Positions 54,416 through 63,214 are shown, counted from the stretch's first letter. The stretch is 64,000 nucleotides of DNA from Nguyenibacter vanlangensis (GCF_038719015.1 NZ_CP152276.1:1374001-1438000), one strand, 5' to 3'. Translations and numbers: made by a program. The notes: generated by a model from the sequence alone, not told the origin.

Positions 54416-55204
54416 TCATCCCCATGGCTGAAAGGCGGTCTGCCATAGCCAGGTTCCCCACATTGCCGCGGCCAGGCCCGGGCCGAAGGGAATCATCATG
54501 CCCCGGCCCGGCCTGCCGCGCGCGGCGATCATGGCGCCGCACAATGTCAGGAGTGCGGCCACGAACACGATCGACGGCAGCGCGGCCGGCCCCAGCCAGG
54601 CGCCGCCGGCCGCCAGCAATTTCGCATCGCCCAGCCCCAGCCCGTCCCGGCCCCGCAGCCGCCGATACCCCAGGGCGATCCCGGCGAAGGCGCCATAGCC
54701 CAGCAGAGCGGCGGCGCCGTGCGCCAGCAATGCCTGCGCCCCGCCGGCCGCGGCCAGCGCCAGCCCCGCCGCCGCCAGCGGCAGCGTCAGCCCATCCGGC
54801 AGGCGGAAGATTTTCAGGTCGATCGCCGCCAGGACCAGCAGCCACCATCCGAACAGGCAGCCGCGCCAGACCAGCGGTGCCGGGACCGGCGCCCCCGCCC
54901 CGCCCCGCCAGGCCGCGAGCAGGACGAGGGCGGCGACCGCCAGGGCCGCCAGTTCCATGGCCGGATGGTGCGGATCGATCGGTGCGCGACAGGTCCGGCA
55001 CCGGCCCTTCTGCGCCAGGTAGCTGACCAGCGGCACCAGGTCCCGCGGCGCCAGCGCCGTCCTGCAGCACGGGCAGGCCGAACGCGCCAGCACCACCGGC
55101 TCGCCCCGGGGAAGGCGCCAGGCCAGCACGCCCAGGAACGACCCGACGAAGGGCGCCAGCAGCAGGGGAAGCCAGGGGGCGCACAACATCGGCGGATACG
55201 GCAT
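54416..55204 (-). CDS. gspO: type IV prepilin peptidase GspO
   Basis: 262 aa, several membrane spans. The N-methyltransferase-associated Cys motifs are Cys44-x2-Cys47 and Cys69-x2-Cys72, and the two catalytic aspartates are Asp129 (LAAIDLKIF) and Asp193 (GLGLGDAKLLAAGG). It cleaves and methylates the five pseudopilins of this operon. It sits directly after gspG (11-base gap). A long frame in another register on the same strand is a shadow. Confidence 0.92.
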   Translation of the reverse strand: MPYPPMLCAPWLPLLLAPFVGSFLGVLAWRLPRGEPVVLARSACPCCRTALAPRDLVPLVSYLAQKGRCRTCRAPIDPHHPAMELAALAVAALVLLAAWRGGAGAPVPAPLVWRGCLFGWWLLVLAAIDLKIFRLPDGLTLPLAAAGLALAAAGGAQALLAHGAAALLGYGAFAGIALGYRRLRGRDGLGLGDAKLLAAGGAWLGPAALPSIVFVAALLTLCGAMIAARGRPGRGMMIPFGPGLAAAMWGTWLWQTAFQPWG

Positions 55205-55215
55205 CGGCGGACAGG

Positions 55216-55683
55216 TCAGGGGTTGCAGATCTGCGTCGCCGTGTTGGCGGTATTGCCGCTGGAGCCGGCCGAACAGAGGTCGTAATCATGGCCGGGCCGC
55301 TCGGACGGGTTGCGGTAGATATAGGGATGGTGCCAGGGGTCCAGCGGATCGCCCCCTTCCTTGACGTACGGGCCGTTCCAGTTGTCGGCCCCAGCCGGGC
55401 GGGCGACCAGCGCGTGCAGTCCGTCCTCGGAACTGGGATAATTGCCCATGTCCAGCCGGTACAGGTCCAGCACCTGGCCCAGGCGCTGGATCGATTCGCG
55501 CGCCACCGAATTCTTGGCGCCGCCCAACTGGCGCAGCGCGGCGGGCGCCACCAGGCCGATCAGCAGGCCGAGGATGGCGATCACGACCAGCAGTTCCAGC
55601 AGCGTGAACCCGTCGTCACGGCCGCGCGCCGGGCGTAAGCGGGATGTCGGGCCCGACAAGGAGAACTGCGCGGATTTCGGCAT
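55216..55683 (-). CDS. gspG: type II secretion major pseudopilin GspG (LsdG)
   Basis: 155 aa from ATG 55683; the open frame extends upstream through antisense of the transglycosylase gene. Long leader (27 residues), cleavage motif RDDG/FTLLELLVVIAILGLLIGLVAP, and the GspG fold with the calcium-loop region (YRLDMGNYPSSEDGLHALVARP, YVKEGGDPLDPWHHPYIYR). It forms the pseudopilus shaft. First gene of the secretion operon; in G. diazotrophicus disruption of this operon blocks levansucrase release. Confidence 0.92.
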   Translation of the reverse strand: MPKSAQFSLSGPTSRLRPARGRDDGFTLLELLVVIAILGLLIGLVAPAALRQLGGAKNSVARESIQRLGQVLDLYRLDMGNYPSSEDGLHALVARPAGADNWNGPYVKEGGDPLDPWHHPYIYRNPSERPGHDYDLCSAGSSGNTANTATQICNP

Positions 55684-55764
55684 ATTGAACCTGCTTTCCT
55701 GTGATATGGGACGAGGTGCGTGCATCAGGGCAGGCATCGAACAAAGGAAGGGCCCGGCCCCGTC

Positions 55765-56193
55765 ATGGCAATCGCGTACCTCGGCTGCATGGCGCTCGCC
55801 GCTTCGATTTATCATCTGCCCCCGCGTGTCCTGCCATCGATCCAGGCCGTGGAAGGGGGGTGGAACGGCTTCGTGCATCACAACGCGAACGGCACGGATG
55901 ACCTCGGCGTCATGCAGGTCAATACACGCTGGATCGATCCGATTGCAAGGTTCACCCATGTCGCGCCGCTGGTCGTCTATCGCAATCTTCTGGAGCAACC
56001 GTGCTATAATATCAGCGCGGCCGGGGCGATCATGCGCCTGTACCTGAACGAGACGCATGGCGACCTGATGCGCGCGGTCGGCGATTATCATTCCCATACC
56101 GCCCTGCTGAACCAATCCTATCAGGCGCTGGTACTGGCCTGGGCGCGGCGGTTGTTCCGCCCGGCGCGCCAACCCGTGACGCGCCGGCCGTAG
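55765..56193 (+). CDS. small lytic transglycosylase (SLT/VirB1-like)
   Basis: 142 aa from ATG 55765. A short hydrophobic N-terminus (AIAYLGCMALAASIYHLPP) may act as signal. The catalytic Glu30 is in SIQAVEGGWNG, followed by the SLT segments NANGTDDLGVMQVNTRWIDP and NISAAGAIMRLYLNETHGD, then GDYHSHTALLNQSY. It cuts peptidoglycan, which assembly of a trans-envelope machine requires. It is divergent from gspG (81-base gap) and convergent with lsdB (12-base gap), lying inside the levan locus on the opposite strand. No cell-wall binding domain. Confidence 0.82.
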   Translation: MAIAYLGCMALAASIYHLPPRVLPSIQAVEGGWNGFVHHNANGTDDLGVMQVNTRWIDPIARFTHVAPLVVYRNLLEQPCYNISAAGAIMRLYLNETHGDLMRAVGDYHSHTALLNQSYQALVLAWARRLFRPARQPVTRRP

Positions 56194-56205
56194 AGGGCGC
56201 CCCTG

Positions 56206-57837
56206 TCACCGGGCCGGCGTCGCCACGCGTATCGCGCTGAATCGGGTGCTGCCGCCGTCGGAAAACAGCGAGACCCGGTCGCTGCCTGCCGAGGGGAAGA
56301 TCAGGTCGGTCATGCGCAGCACGCCGCCATTGGCGAAGAGTTCGACCGAACTGCGATCGACCACCAGATGCAGCGACACCACCCCGCCCGGCGCGGCCAG
56401 ATGGGCGATGTGGACCAGGCTGAATTTGGGGGAAAACCCGACATTGCCGGAATGGCCGCGATCGAGGGTGAGATTTCCCTTGGCGAAATCATAACTGATC
56501 ACGGTGCCGGTCCTGCCGTCCGGCGTCTGCCGCACGACGATCCCGGCGCGTGCGGCGGCGCCCCGCCGCAAGGTCAGACGGATATCCATGACGTCGCCGC
56601 GGACGGGCGCGCGCCATGACTGTCCGCCGCCCACGACCCGGTCGCGATAGGTGGCGACACCCTGCCGGCGCACCCAGTCTTCATACGAGGGCGCGGGGGC
56701 CTGGACCAGCGCCGGCCGGCCCTCGACCGTCTTCAGCGCGAGTGCGACGGGCAGCGTCATCTGCCCGCGCCAGGGCGCGGTCGGCACCGCGTCGGCGTAA
56801 TCCCAATTGTTCATCCAGCCGATCAGCAGGGGCGCGCCGGATCCCGTATTGGCGAAGCGGGTCGTCGCATAGTGATCGGCGCCGTGGTCCAGCCAGTCAT
56901 AGGCGGCCGGATCCGACCCCGCCGGCGGCAGCGAATCCGGCGTGAAGGTCACGCCGTCGAACCGTCCCACGAAATATTGCACCCCCGATCCGCCGGCGAT
57001 GCTCCAGGGATTGACGCTGACGATCATCACCCAGCGCTTGTCATGGGCATTGCCGTCGAGAGGAAGCGAGACCAGAACCGGCATTTCCCACAACATGCCG
57101 GGCTTGCGATAGCCGGACGGCTGAAAATCGCTGAGGAACGACCAGTGCAGCAGGTCGGTCGAACGATACAGCTTGACCACCTGGGCGTCGCCGACGACGG
57201 TGGCCATGATCCAGCATTTTCCGTCGGGATACCAGAAGACGGACGGGTCCCGAAACTGCCTGGAATCCGGATGCAATGTCAGGATCGGGTTATGGTCGTA
57301 GGGTCGCCAGCTTGCGCCGCGATCCAGGCTGTAGGACAGCGATTGCGCCTGCGTGCCGTCGGGGTGCGCGGGATTGTTGTAGAAAACCGACGTATGGAAT
57401 GCGAGCAGCGGCGGCGCCGAGGCGCTGCCGAGGCCCGAGCGGTTCTGCCGGTCATAGATGACGGAACCGGAGAAGATATCCTCGTTCGGCGTGGCGGGGA
57501 TGGCGATGGCGTCCTCATGCCAATGAACCAGGTCGGGGCTGGTCGCATGGCCCCAGGACGTATGGCCCCAGACCATGCCGGCCTGGTTGTACTGGTAGAA
57601 AAGATGATAGGTGCCATCAAGCAGGAACGGGCCGTTCGGGTCGTTCATCCAATGGGCGGCGGGTGAAAAATGCAGTGCCGGCCGCCATTGCGGCGTCTGC
57701 CCGTCCTGCGCCCCGCCCTGCGCCCGCGCGGCCATGGGCAACAGCGACAGCAGACATGCCGCCAGAATGCGGCCCCAGCGCGCATGGACGATGCACCGGC
57801 CGGCCGTTGATCCCAAGTTTTTCATCCTGCGTGACAT
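56206..57837 (-). CDS. lsdB: exolevanase LsdB (GH32)
   Basis: 543 aa with a signal peptide (RILAACLLSLLPMAARAQ). GH32 active-site motifs: nucleophile Asp66 in HWMNDPNGP, transition-state stabiliser in QFRDPSVF (Arg196-Asp197-Pro198), acid/base Glu251 in LWEMPVL (most members have WECP). A C-terminal beta-sandwich follows (SSVELFANGGVLRMTDLIFP). It releases fructose from levan outside the cytoplasm. It lies 94 bases after levansucrase on the same strand, as in the lsdA-lsdB operon of G. diazotrophicus. It degrades the polymer made by its neighbour, a recycling role. Confidence 0.93.
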   Translation of the reverse strand: MSRRMKNLGSTAGRCIVHARWGRILAACLLSLLPMAARAQGGAQDGQTPQWRPALHFSPAAHWMNDPNGPFLLDGTYHLFYQYNQAGMVWGHTSWGHATSPDLVHWHEDAIAIPATPNEDIFSGSVIYDRQNRSGLGSASAPPLLAFHTSVFYNNPAHPDGTQAQSLSYSLDRGASWRPYDHNPILTLHPDSRQFRDPSVFWYPDGKCWIMATVVGDAQVVKLYRSTDLLHWSFLSDFQPSGYRKPGMLWEMPVLVSLPLDGNAHDKRWVMIVSVNPWSIAGGSGVQYFVGRFDGVTFTPDSLPPAGSDPAAYDWLDHGADHYATTRFANTGSGAPLLIGWMNNWDYADAVPTAPWRGQMTLPVALALKTVEGRPALVQAPAPSYEDWVRRQGVATYRDRVVGGGQSWRAPVRGDVMDIRLTLRRGAAARAGIVVRQTPDGRTGTVISYDFAKGNLTLDRGHSGNVGFSPKFSLVHIAHLAAPGGVVSLHLVVDRSSVELFANGGVLRMTDLIFPSAGSDRVSLFSDGGSTRFSAIRVATPAR

Positions 57838-57870
57838 ACCCTATTCCATGAACCCGAAATCGAAAGACCA

Positions 57871-57901
57871 GCCTGCCCCAAAATTGCTTCGGGGGACAGG
57901 C
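57871..57901 (-). other. hairpin in the lsdA-lsdB gap
   Basis: GCCTGCCCC (57871-57879) pairs with GGGGGACAGGC (57891-57901) with one bulge. It lies 30 bases after the lsdA stop and 34 before the lsdB start. It could attenuate transcription into lsdB or protect the lsdA message; no long U-tract follows. Confidence 0.5.
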
Positions 57902-57931
57902 CGGCCCATTCTTGCCGCGTTGGCCTGGTCG

Positions 57932-59575
57932 CTATTGAGCCGCGTTGACGAAGGATGTGACGCTGCCCGTCGTACCCTGGCTGACCTGCATGTTCTGGGT
58001 GATCAGGTCCTGGATGAAGCCGGCGATGTTGATGTCCGCCCGGTTGGCCGGAATGTCGCCATAGCCGCCCAGGCCGCCATTGCCGTAACGCAGATCGACC
58101 ATCGACATATCGGACCGGATCCGCAGTCTCACCGTCGGCGACAGCGTGCCGCCACGGCGATCTTCGACTCTGTCGATGAAGGATTCGACCAGCCCGCCCG
58201 GCATCACGTAATGCGAGTAGGACTGGAACGCCCGCGGATTCTGCAGCGGGTTCGGAGCAAAAGCCGTGCCCGCCGGCGTGTTGAGGTCCGTCGGGTTGCC
58301 CATCACCAGGCCGCTGCCATAGTTCATCGGCTGGAAATCGCTGCGGATGCCGTTGCCGACGAAGCCGTACACGCCGTCCGGACCATCCACGCCCGGCGCA
58401 TAGGTCGAACGATGGCTGATCGTGAAGATGTAGTATTTGTCTTTCCTGATATAGACCTGCGGGCGCTCGGTCTGGTCGTTGACGCAGTTGGCCGAAATCA
58501 GCGGCGGCAGGAACGTCCATTTGGACAGCGACGCGTCCTCGGCGACCGCCAGGCCGATCGTCGCCTTCTGGTAATAGGCACCGCTATCCAGGACCTGCTG
58601 CAGGGTCTCGGCGTTCGGATCCCCCGGACGATAGCCCAGGTCGGCGTCGGTGCAGTTCGGAACGCCGAGCTGGCCGGCGGTATTGCCCTCGAACACCATG
58701 TAGTTCACGCCGGGATGGTTCGGATCCTCGAAGGTGAACGGATCGCGGAAGTTATAAAACGGGTTCTGCGCCCCGTTCTGGTACAGCACTCCGTCGGGAC
58801 GCAGCAGCGGCGTGTGCGTGGTAAAGCCGGTGAACCAGACATGGTTGAAATCGGCATGGATCTGGCCCAGGCTCTGGGTGATCACCGCCTGGGCGGGAGT
58901 GATGTCCTGCCCGGCCGCATTCCGGTTGAATGCCATGTCGGTATAGAACAGCGACACCTGGTTGCCGTTCGGGTCCAGCAGGCGCATCGACCCCGACCAT
59001 TCCGCCGTGATCGTGTAGGTCGTGCCGGCGAAGACCTGTTCCTGCGCGCCTTCGGGGATGATGTGCCCGCCATAGATCCAGCCACCATTCGCCGGACGCT
59101 TGTCGGCCGGAATGCCGGCGCGGCGGTAGAAGAAACCGATCCGCGCATGAACGTGACGTTCGTCGAAAGAATAACCGGCATTCGGGTCGGCGGTCAGGCT
59201 GAAGATGACTTCCCAGCCGTTATAGCTGAACTGGTTGGCATGCTTGTCGATCAGCGTCCAGGTGTCCCACACCCAGACATCCGGGTTGATCAGCGGGAAA
59301 TCCTCGGGGATATCCGGCATGACCAACTGCCCGGGCAGCGAGTTCTGGCCCGCCGCGACCGACGGATTGGAATGCGCCTTGATCTGCATCGCGTCGGCGC
59401 GCGTCCAGCGCGACGTGAAATCCGCATCGGGCGCATAGGCCTGCTGCGTGTGGATCGTCGGCAGCGGGAAGCCGGGCACACCCTGCGCAAACGCGGTCTG
59501 GGCCCCTATGGACGAGATGAAGGATCCAGCCAATGCCATTTTGAGCATCGGTCTTTTTTGGCGTTCGTTCGCCAT
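57932..59575 (-). CDS. lsdA: levansucrase LsdA (GH68), secreted
   Basis: 547 aa from ATG 59575, with AGGAGA 6 bases upstream; ATG 59581 is too close to that site. A signal peptide (MLKMALAGSFISSIGAQTAFAQ) predicts a mature N-terminal Gln31. Catalytic residues: nucleophile Asp104 (DVWVWDTW), stabiliser Asp278 (NFRDPF), acid/base Glu370 (NDQTERPQVY). Cys308 and Cys364 have the spacing of the disulfide known in LsdA of G. diazotrophicus. It makes levan and fructo-oligosaccharides from sucrose. The precursor is somewhat shorter than the 584-aa enzyme of strain SRT4, mainly between signal peptide and catalytic domain. Export is through the linked type II system after Sec or Tat passage. Confidence 0.95.
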   Translation of the reverse strand: MANERQKRPMLKMALAGSFISSIGAQTAFAQGVPGFPLPTIHTQQAYAPDADFTSRWTRADAMQIKAHSNPSVAAGQNSLPGQLVMPDIPEDFPLINPDVWVWDTWTLIDKHANQFSYNGWEVIFSLTADPNAGYSFDERHVHARIGFFYRRAGIPADKRPANGGWIYGGHIIPEGAQEQVFAGTTYTITAEWSGSMRLLDPNGNQVSLFYTDMAFNRNAAGQDITPAQAVITQSLGQIHADFNHVWFTGFTTHTPLLRPDGVLYQNGAQNPFYNFRDPFTFEDPNHPGVNYMVFEGNTAGQLGVPNCTDADLGYRPGDPNAETLQQVLDSGAYYQKATIGLAVAEDASLSKWTFLPPLISANCVNDQTERPQVYIRKDKYYIFTISHRSTYAPGVDGPDGVYGFVGNGIRSDFQPMNYGSGLVMGNPTDLNTPAGTAFAPNPLQNPRAFQSYSHYVMPGGLVESFIDRVEDRRGGTLSPTVRLRIRSDMSMVDLRYGNGGLGGYGDIPANRADINIAGFIQDLITQNMQVSQGTTGSVTSFVNAAQ

Positions 59576-59605
59576 TGCCATTCTCCTGAAGCAAGACACT
59601 CCTGT

Positions 59606-59628
59606 GGCTGCGGAAATATTCCGCAGCC
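59606..59628 (-). promoter_or_regulatory. perfect stem-loop in the lsdA 5' leader
   Basis: GGCTGCGGAA (59606-59615) and TTCCGCAGCC (59619-59628) form a 10-bp stem with a three-base loop, about 20 bases upstream of the lsdA ribosome site. Likely roles are mRNA stabilisation or a protein-binding site. Confidence 0.6.
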
Positions 59629-59713
59629 CTGCAATCATCGAAAAATCGTTGATATATAGAGACTTGCCCTCGCTCACCGCCCCCTTGAGCGGCGCCGAGA
59701 AGATCACGAAGAA

Positions 59714-59744
59714 TTTATATTTGTCAATTTCTGCCGAATGACAA
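59714..59744 (-). promoter_or_regulatory. possible lsdA promoter
   Basis: On the minus strand TTGTCA (59744-59739), 19-base spacer, TATAAA (59719-59714). This would give a leader of about 130 bases that includes the stem-loop. Weak prediction. Confidence 0.3.
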
Positions 59745-60370
59745 TCTGATGACAGAGCCTTTCCGGCATTTTATTTCAAATCAAAAACAATATAATGTAC
59801 GCCTTGAGATCAATATGTTTAATTTTTACGACTTATTAATCACATTGCGAACGCGATAACGCGCCAGGATATTCTGGTTTTAAAAAAACTGGTTTTTAAA
59901 TACGGAAAAAGCTGCGTCCAACACGGACGTGGCCATCCGGATACCCGGATATTCGAGCACGCGAAGAGCTTCTACCCGATCGCGTCTCGCGGCAAGGGAA
60001 CGGCATGACGGACCGAATAGTTCCCGGACCCCGATAAATCAACAAGAGGACGCCAACGCGAGGCATGCGGGCGATTCGGCATTTGCACGTTCCTTGCCCG
60101 TGATGATGGGTGCGCTCTGTGCGGGCCAAGCGTGACCGGGGACGTGTGGAAGCGCGCCGCCTCTTCCATACCCGAGGCGAACGAGAGAGGCTGCGTGACC
60201 GGGGTCACGGCAATGACCGGAACAAGGGGGTGAGCGGAAAAATATGGAAACGAACAGTTTCATTCATTTTCGTTTTTGCGCGAACAGAAGGATGTTAACA
60301 AATTCCCATCGGCAACGGCCCCGAGCCGGCGCCTGATGAATTTGGCATGATCCGTCCAAGGAATTTTGAA
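59745..60370. other. long intergenic region between lsdA and yceI
   Basis: About 600 bases without a supported gene. The part next to lsdA is A+T-rich (59745-59900). It includes the palindrome GTGACCGGGGTCAC at 60195-60208, a possible operator. Short open frames here have no recognisable content. Confidence 0.5.
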
Positions 60371-60988
60371 ATGTCCCGATATCTTCTGACGATTTCCGCC
60401 GCGACCGGGGTCCTTCTCACCGCTCTGGCCGGCAGCGCCTCGGCCCAGGTTCCGGCCAAGCCCGCCGATGTGCAGGCCGGCACCTATCAGGTCGAGTCCA
60501 GCCATACGCAGATCGGCTTCTCGCTGCTGCATTTCGGCTTTACCAATTATTCGGGCCTGTTTTCGGGCGTGTCGGGCAGTTTGACGCTCGATCCCAAGAA
60601 CCCGGCGGGATCGGCGCTGAACGTCACCATCCCCATCGCCTCGGTCCAGACCACCAGCGACAAGCTGACCGGCGAACTGAAGGGCGCGCAGTGGTTCGAC
60701 GCCACCCAGTTCCCGAACGCCACCTTTACCTCGACCAAGGTGACGGTGACCGGCAAGGGCCGTGCCGTGGTGACCGGCAACCTGACCATCCGCGGCATCA
60801 CCAAGCCCGAGACGCTGAAAGTGCGCTTTATCGGCGCGGGCGTGAACCCGCTGGACAAGAAATACACGGTCGGGTTCGAAGCCACCGGCACGATCAACCG
60901 CAGCGATTTCGGCGTGAAGATGTACGTCCCCTATGTCGGCGACGCGGTAGATCTGCGCATCGCCGGCGCCTTCGAGCGTCAGGGCTGA
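60371..60988 (+). CDS. YceI family periplasmic protein
   Basis: 205 aa from ATG 60371 (AAGGA upstream). Signal peptide (LLTISAATGVLLTALAGSASAQ), then the YceI lipocalin-like barrel: GTYQVESSHTQIGFSLLHFG, FSGVSGSLTLDPKNPAGSAL, LTIRGITKPETLKVRF, NRSDFGVKMYVPYVGDAVDLRI. YceI proteins bind an isoprenoid chain (polyprenyl or quinone type) in the periplasm. It is the first of three linked genes: YceI, cytochrome b561, second YceI. Confidence 0.9.
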   Translation: MSRYLLTISAATGVLLTALAGSASAQVPAKPADVQAGTYQVESSHTQIGFSLLHFGFTNYSGLFSGVSGSLTLDPKNPAGSALNVTIPIASVQTTSDKLTGELKGAQWFDATQFPNATFTSTKVTVTGKGRAVVTGNLTIRGITKPETLKVRFIGAGVNPLDKKYTVGFEATGTINRSDFGVKMYVPYVGDAVDLRIAGAFERQG

Positions 60989-60995
60989 GCCCGTC

Positions 60996-61604
60996 ATGCC
61001 GGCCAGTTCCGACAAGGCCGGCACGGCCGGCCGCTATGATCCGGTTGCGATCACCCTGCATTGGGTGATCGCCGCCGGAATCCTGGCCCTGATCGGCATG
61101 GGCCTGGTCATGGACCACCTGAAACTGCCGCCGATGCAGGTCTTCAAGCTCTATCAACTGCATAAATCGATCGGCATCACCACCATGCTGGCGGTCGGCC
61201 TGCGCATCGTCTGGCGGGCGTTCCACACGCCCCCTGCCCTGCCGTCCGGCATGCCGGACGCCGAGCGCCGGGCCGCGCACGGGGTGCATTGGCTGCTCTA
61301 TGGCCTGCAGGTGCTGCTGCCGGTCAGCGGCTGGGCGCTGGTCTCGGCCTCGGTCTTCAATATTCCGACCGTACTGTTCGGCGTCGTGCCCTGGCCGCAT
61401 CTTCCGGTCCTGGCCACGCTGCACGACAAGGCGCCGGTCGAAGCCGCGCTGAAGACCCTGCATCACTGGAGTGCCTGGATCCTGACCGCGATCATCGCCC
61501 TGCATGCCGCCGCCGCGCTGCGCCATCATTTCGTCCTGAAGGACGACATCCTGCGGCAGATGCTGCCCGCCCGCCGCCGTGCCCCCCGTTCAAACCCCGT
61601 CTGA
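60996..61604 (+). CDS. cytochrome b561 (YceJ-like)
   Basis: 202 aa, four membrane helices with histidines for two b haems (RYDPVAITLHWVIAAG, KLYQLHKSIGITTM, HGVHWLLYGLQVLLPVSGWALV, HHWSAWILTAIIALHAAAALRHHF). This family passes electrons between a periplasmic donor and the quinone pool. It lies 7 bases after the first YceI and 14 before the second, matching the yceJ-yceI pairing of E. coli. Confidence 0.88.
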   Translation: MPASSDKAGTAGRYDPVAITLHWVIAAGILALIGMGLVMDHLKLPPMQVFKLYQLHKSIGITTMLAVGLRIVWRAFHTPPALPSGMPDAERRAAHGVHWLLYGLQVLLPVSGWALVSASVFNIPTVLFGVVPWPHLPVLATLHDKAPVEAALKTLHHWSAWILTAIIALHAAAALRHHFVLKDDILRQMLPARRRAPRSNPV

Positions 61605-61618
61605 CAGGCTTCGCTTCC

Positions 61619-62212
61619 ATGCCCCATCCTGCGTCTTTCCCCATTCCTTCATCCGCGCGCATCGGGGGCGCGCTGCTGGGCGCGGCGCTGCTGCTGCCCG
61701 GCGCGCACGCCCTGGCCGCCGGCTGGACCATCGATCCGGCCCACAGCACGATCGCCTTTACCGGCACGCAGACCGGCGCCAGGTTCACCGGCCATTTCAA
61801 GACGTTCGGCGGCACGATCCAGTTCGATCCGGCCCATCCCGAAGCCGGGCACGCGCTGATTACGATCGACGTCGCCTCGGCCGCGACCGGCGACGCGCAG
61901 CGTGACGAGGCCATGCCGGGCGCCGATTGGTTCGATATCGCCAAATTCCCCAAGGCGACGTTCGAGGCCCGGAATTTCCAGTCCAAGGGCGGCAATGCCT
62001 ATGTCGCCCAGGGCACGCTGACCATTCGTGGCGTCAGCCAGCCCGAGACCCTGCCCTTCACGCTGGATATCACCGGCGGCACCGCGCATGCCAAAGGCCA
62101 TCTGGACCTGGTCCGCACGCCCTTCGGCGTGGGCCAGGGACCGTGGGCCAGCGGCCAATGGGTGGCGCTGGAGGTCGGCATCGACATCGACATCACCGCC
62201 CACGGCGCCTGA
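61619..62212 (+). CDS. YceI family periplasmic protein, second copy
   Basis: 197 aa from ATG 61619. Signal peptide (GGALLGAALLLPGAHALAA), then GWTIDPAHSTIAFTGTQTGARFTGHFKTFGGTIQFDP, LTIRGVSQPETLPFTLDI and DLVRTPFGVGQGPWASGQWVALEVGIDIDI, all YceI landmarks. The copy differs clearly from the first, so ligand preference may differ. It is the last gene of the cytochrome b561 operon and is followed by a strong hairpin. Confidence 0.9.
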   Translation: MPHPASFPIPSSARIGGALLGAALLLPGAHALAAGWTIDPAHSTIAFTGTQTGARFTGHFKTFGGTIQFDPAHPEAGHALITIDVASAATGDAQRDEAMPGADWFDIAKFPKATFEARNFQSKGGNAYVAQGTLTIRGVSQPETLPFTLDITGGTAHAKGHLDLVRTPFGVGQGPWASGQWVALEVGIDIDITAHGA

Positions 62213-62284
62213 GCCGAGACATATCCGGGCATTCGCCCATTCTTCATCCCGTCATTGACGACGACACCGGCTATTACGACAGCG

Positions 62285-62314
62285 GCGCCGCGTGACCCAT
62301 GGGTCGCGCGGCGC
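62285..62314 (+). terminator. hairpin terminator after the YceI operon
   Basis: GCGCCGCGTGACCC pairs with GGGTCGCGCGGCGC (one G-T pair) around a CATG apex. TTGGCGTTT follows. 72 bases after the second yceI stop. Confidence 0.6.
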
Positions 62315-62457
62315 TTGGCGTTTCTGGGGCCGGAAATCCATGGCATTCGATCATGCATCTTTTGGAATCAATGCATTTCCGTCATTTCCATTTAAACGAT
62401 GATCGCCGCGATCTATCTCTTTTCGTGTAGCAGGCCGATGCGGCCGGGAGGCATCAC

Positions 62458-63156
62458 ATGATAGACGTCAGATCATTCGACAGCCTGGGCGGAGCCGATC
62501 ATGGCTGGCTGAAGGCGAAACATCATTTCTCCTTCGCGGAATATCGCGACCCCGAGCGCGTGCATTGGGGCAATCTGCGGGTCTGGAACGACGACACCAT
62601 CGCGCCGGGCACGGGCTTCCCCGCCCATCCGCACCGCGACATGGAAATCATCACCTATGTCCGCAAGGGCGCGATCACCCACCAGGACAATCTGGGCAAC
62701 AAGGGCCGTACCGAGGCCGGCGACGTGCAGGTGATGTCCGCCGGCACCGGCATCACGCACAGCGAATACAACCTGGAGCCGGGCGAGACCCAGATCTTCC
62801 AGATCTGGATCATCCCCACCGGGCACGGCAAGGCGCCAAGCTGGGGCGCGCGTCCGTTCCCCAGGGAGAACCGGGCCGGTCATTTCGTCACCCTGGCCTC
62901 GGGCTATGACAGCGATGCCGACGCGCTGCCGATCCGCACCGATGCCCGCGTTCTGGGCGCAACGCTGAAGGCCGGCCAGACCGCCGAGTATGTCCTGGGC
63001 ACCGAGCGCTTCGCCTATCTGGTGCCCGCCACGGGCGCGGTCGAGATCGACGGCGTGCGGGTCAATGCCCGCGACGGCGCCGCAATCTCAAAAACCGACA
63101 CCCTGCGCGTCACCGCCCTGGAGGACGCCGAAATCGTCCTGGTCGACGCCGCCTGA
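62458..63156 (+). CDS. pirin family protein (bicupin)
   Basis: 232 aa. N-terminal cupin with the pirin signature FPAHPHRDMEIITYVRKGAITHQDNLGN and MSAGTGITHSEYN, holding three His and a Glu as metal ligands. The C-terminal cupin-like domain is shorter (VLGATLKAGQTAEYVLG). Close to the YhhW group, which has quercetinase activity in vitro. Monocistronic, bounded by hairpins on both sides. GGGAGGC precedes the ATG. Confidence 0.9.
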   Translation: MIDVRSFDSLGGADHGWLKAKHHFSFAEYRDPERVHWGNLRVWNDDTIAPGTGFPAHPHRDMEIITYVRKGAITHQDNLGNKGRTEAGDVQVMSAGTGITHSEYNLEPGETQIFQIWIIPTGHGKAPSWGARPFPRENRAGHFVTLASGYDSDADALPIRTDARVLGATLKAGQTAEYVLGTERFAYLVPATGAVEIDGVRVNARDGAAISKTDTLRVTALEDAEIVLVDAA

Positions 63157-63162
63157 CAAGCG

Positions 63163-63192
63163 GCACCCGCCCGCCGGTCGGCGGGCGGGTGC
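63163..63192 (+). terminator. hairpin terminator after the pirin gene
   Basis: GCACCCGCCCGCC and GGCGGGCGGGTGC (13 bp) with loop GGTC, six bases after the stop codon. No clear U-tract. Confidence 0.6.
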
Positions 63193-63214
63193 TCTGCCGC
63201 GTCGCGGCACTCCT

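Noticed and set aside
51512..54448. Long plus-strand open frame (978 aa) opposite gspF and gspE
   Set aside because: Antisense of two well-recognised genes; composition (Arg, Gln, His, Asp) is typical of a shadow frame.
57611..59659. Plus-strand frame of 682 aa opposite lsdA
   Set aside because: Antisense of levansucrase; no independent evidence.
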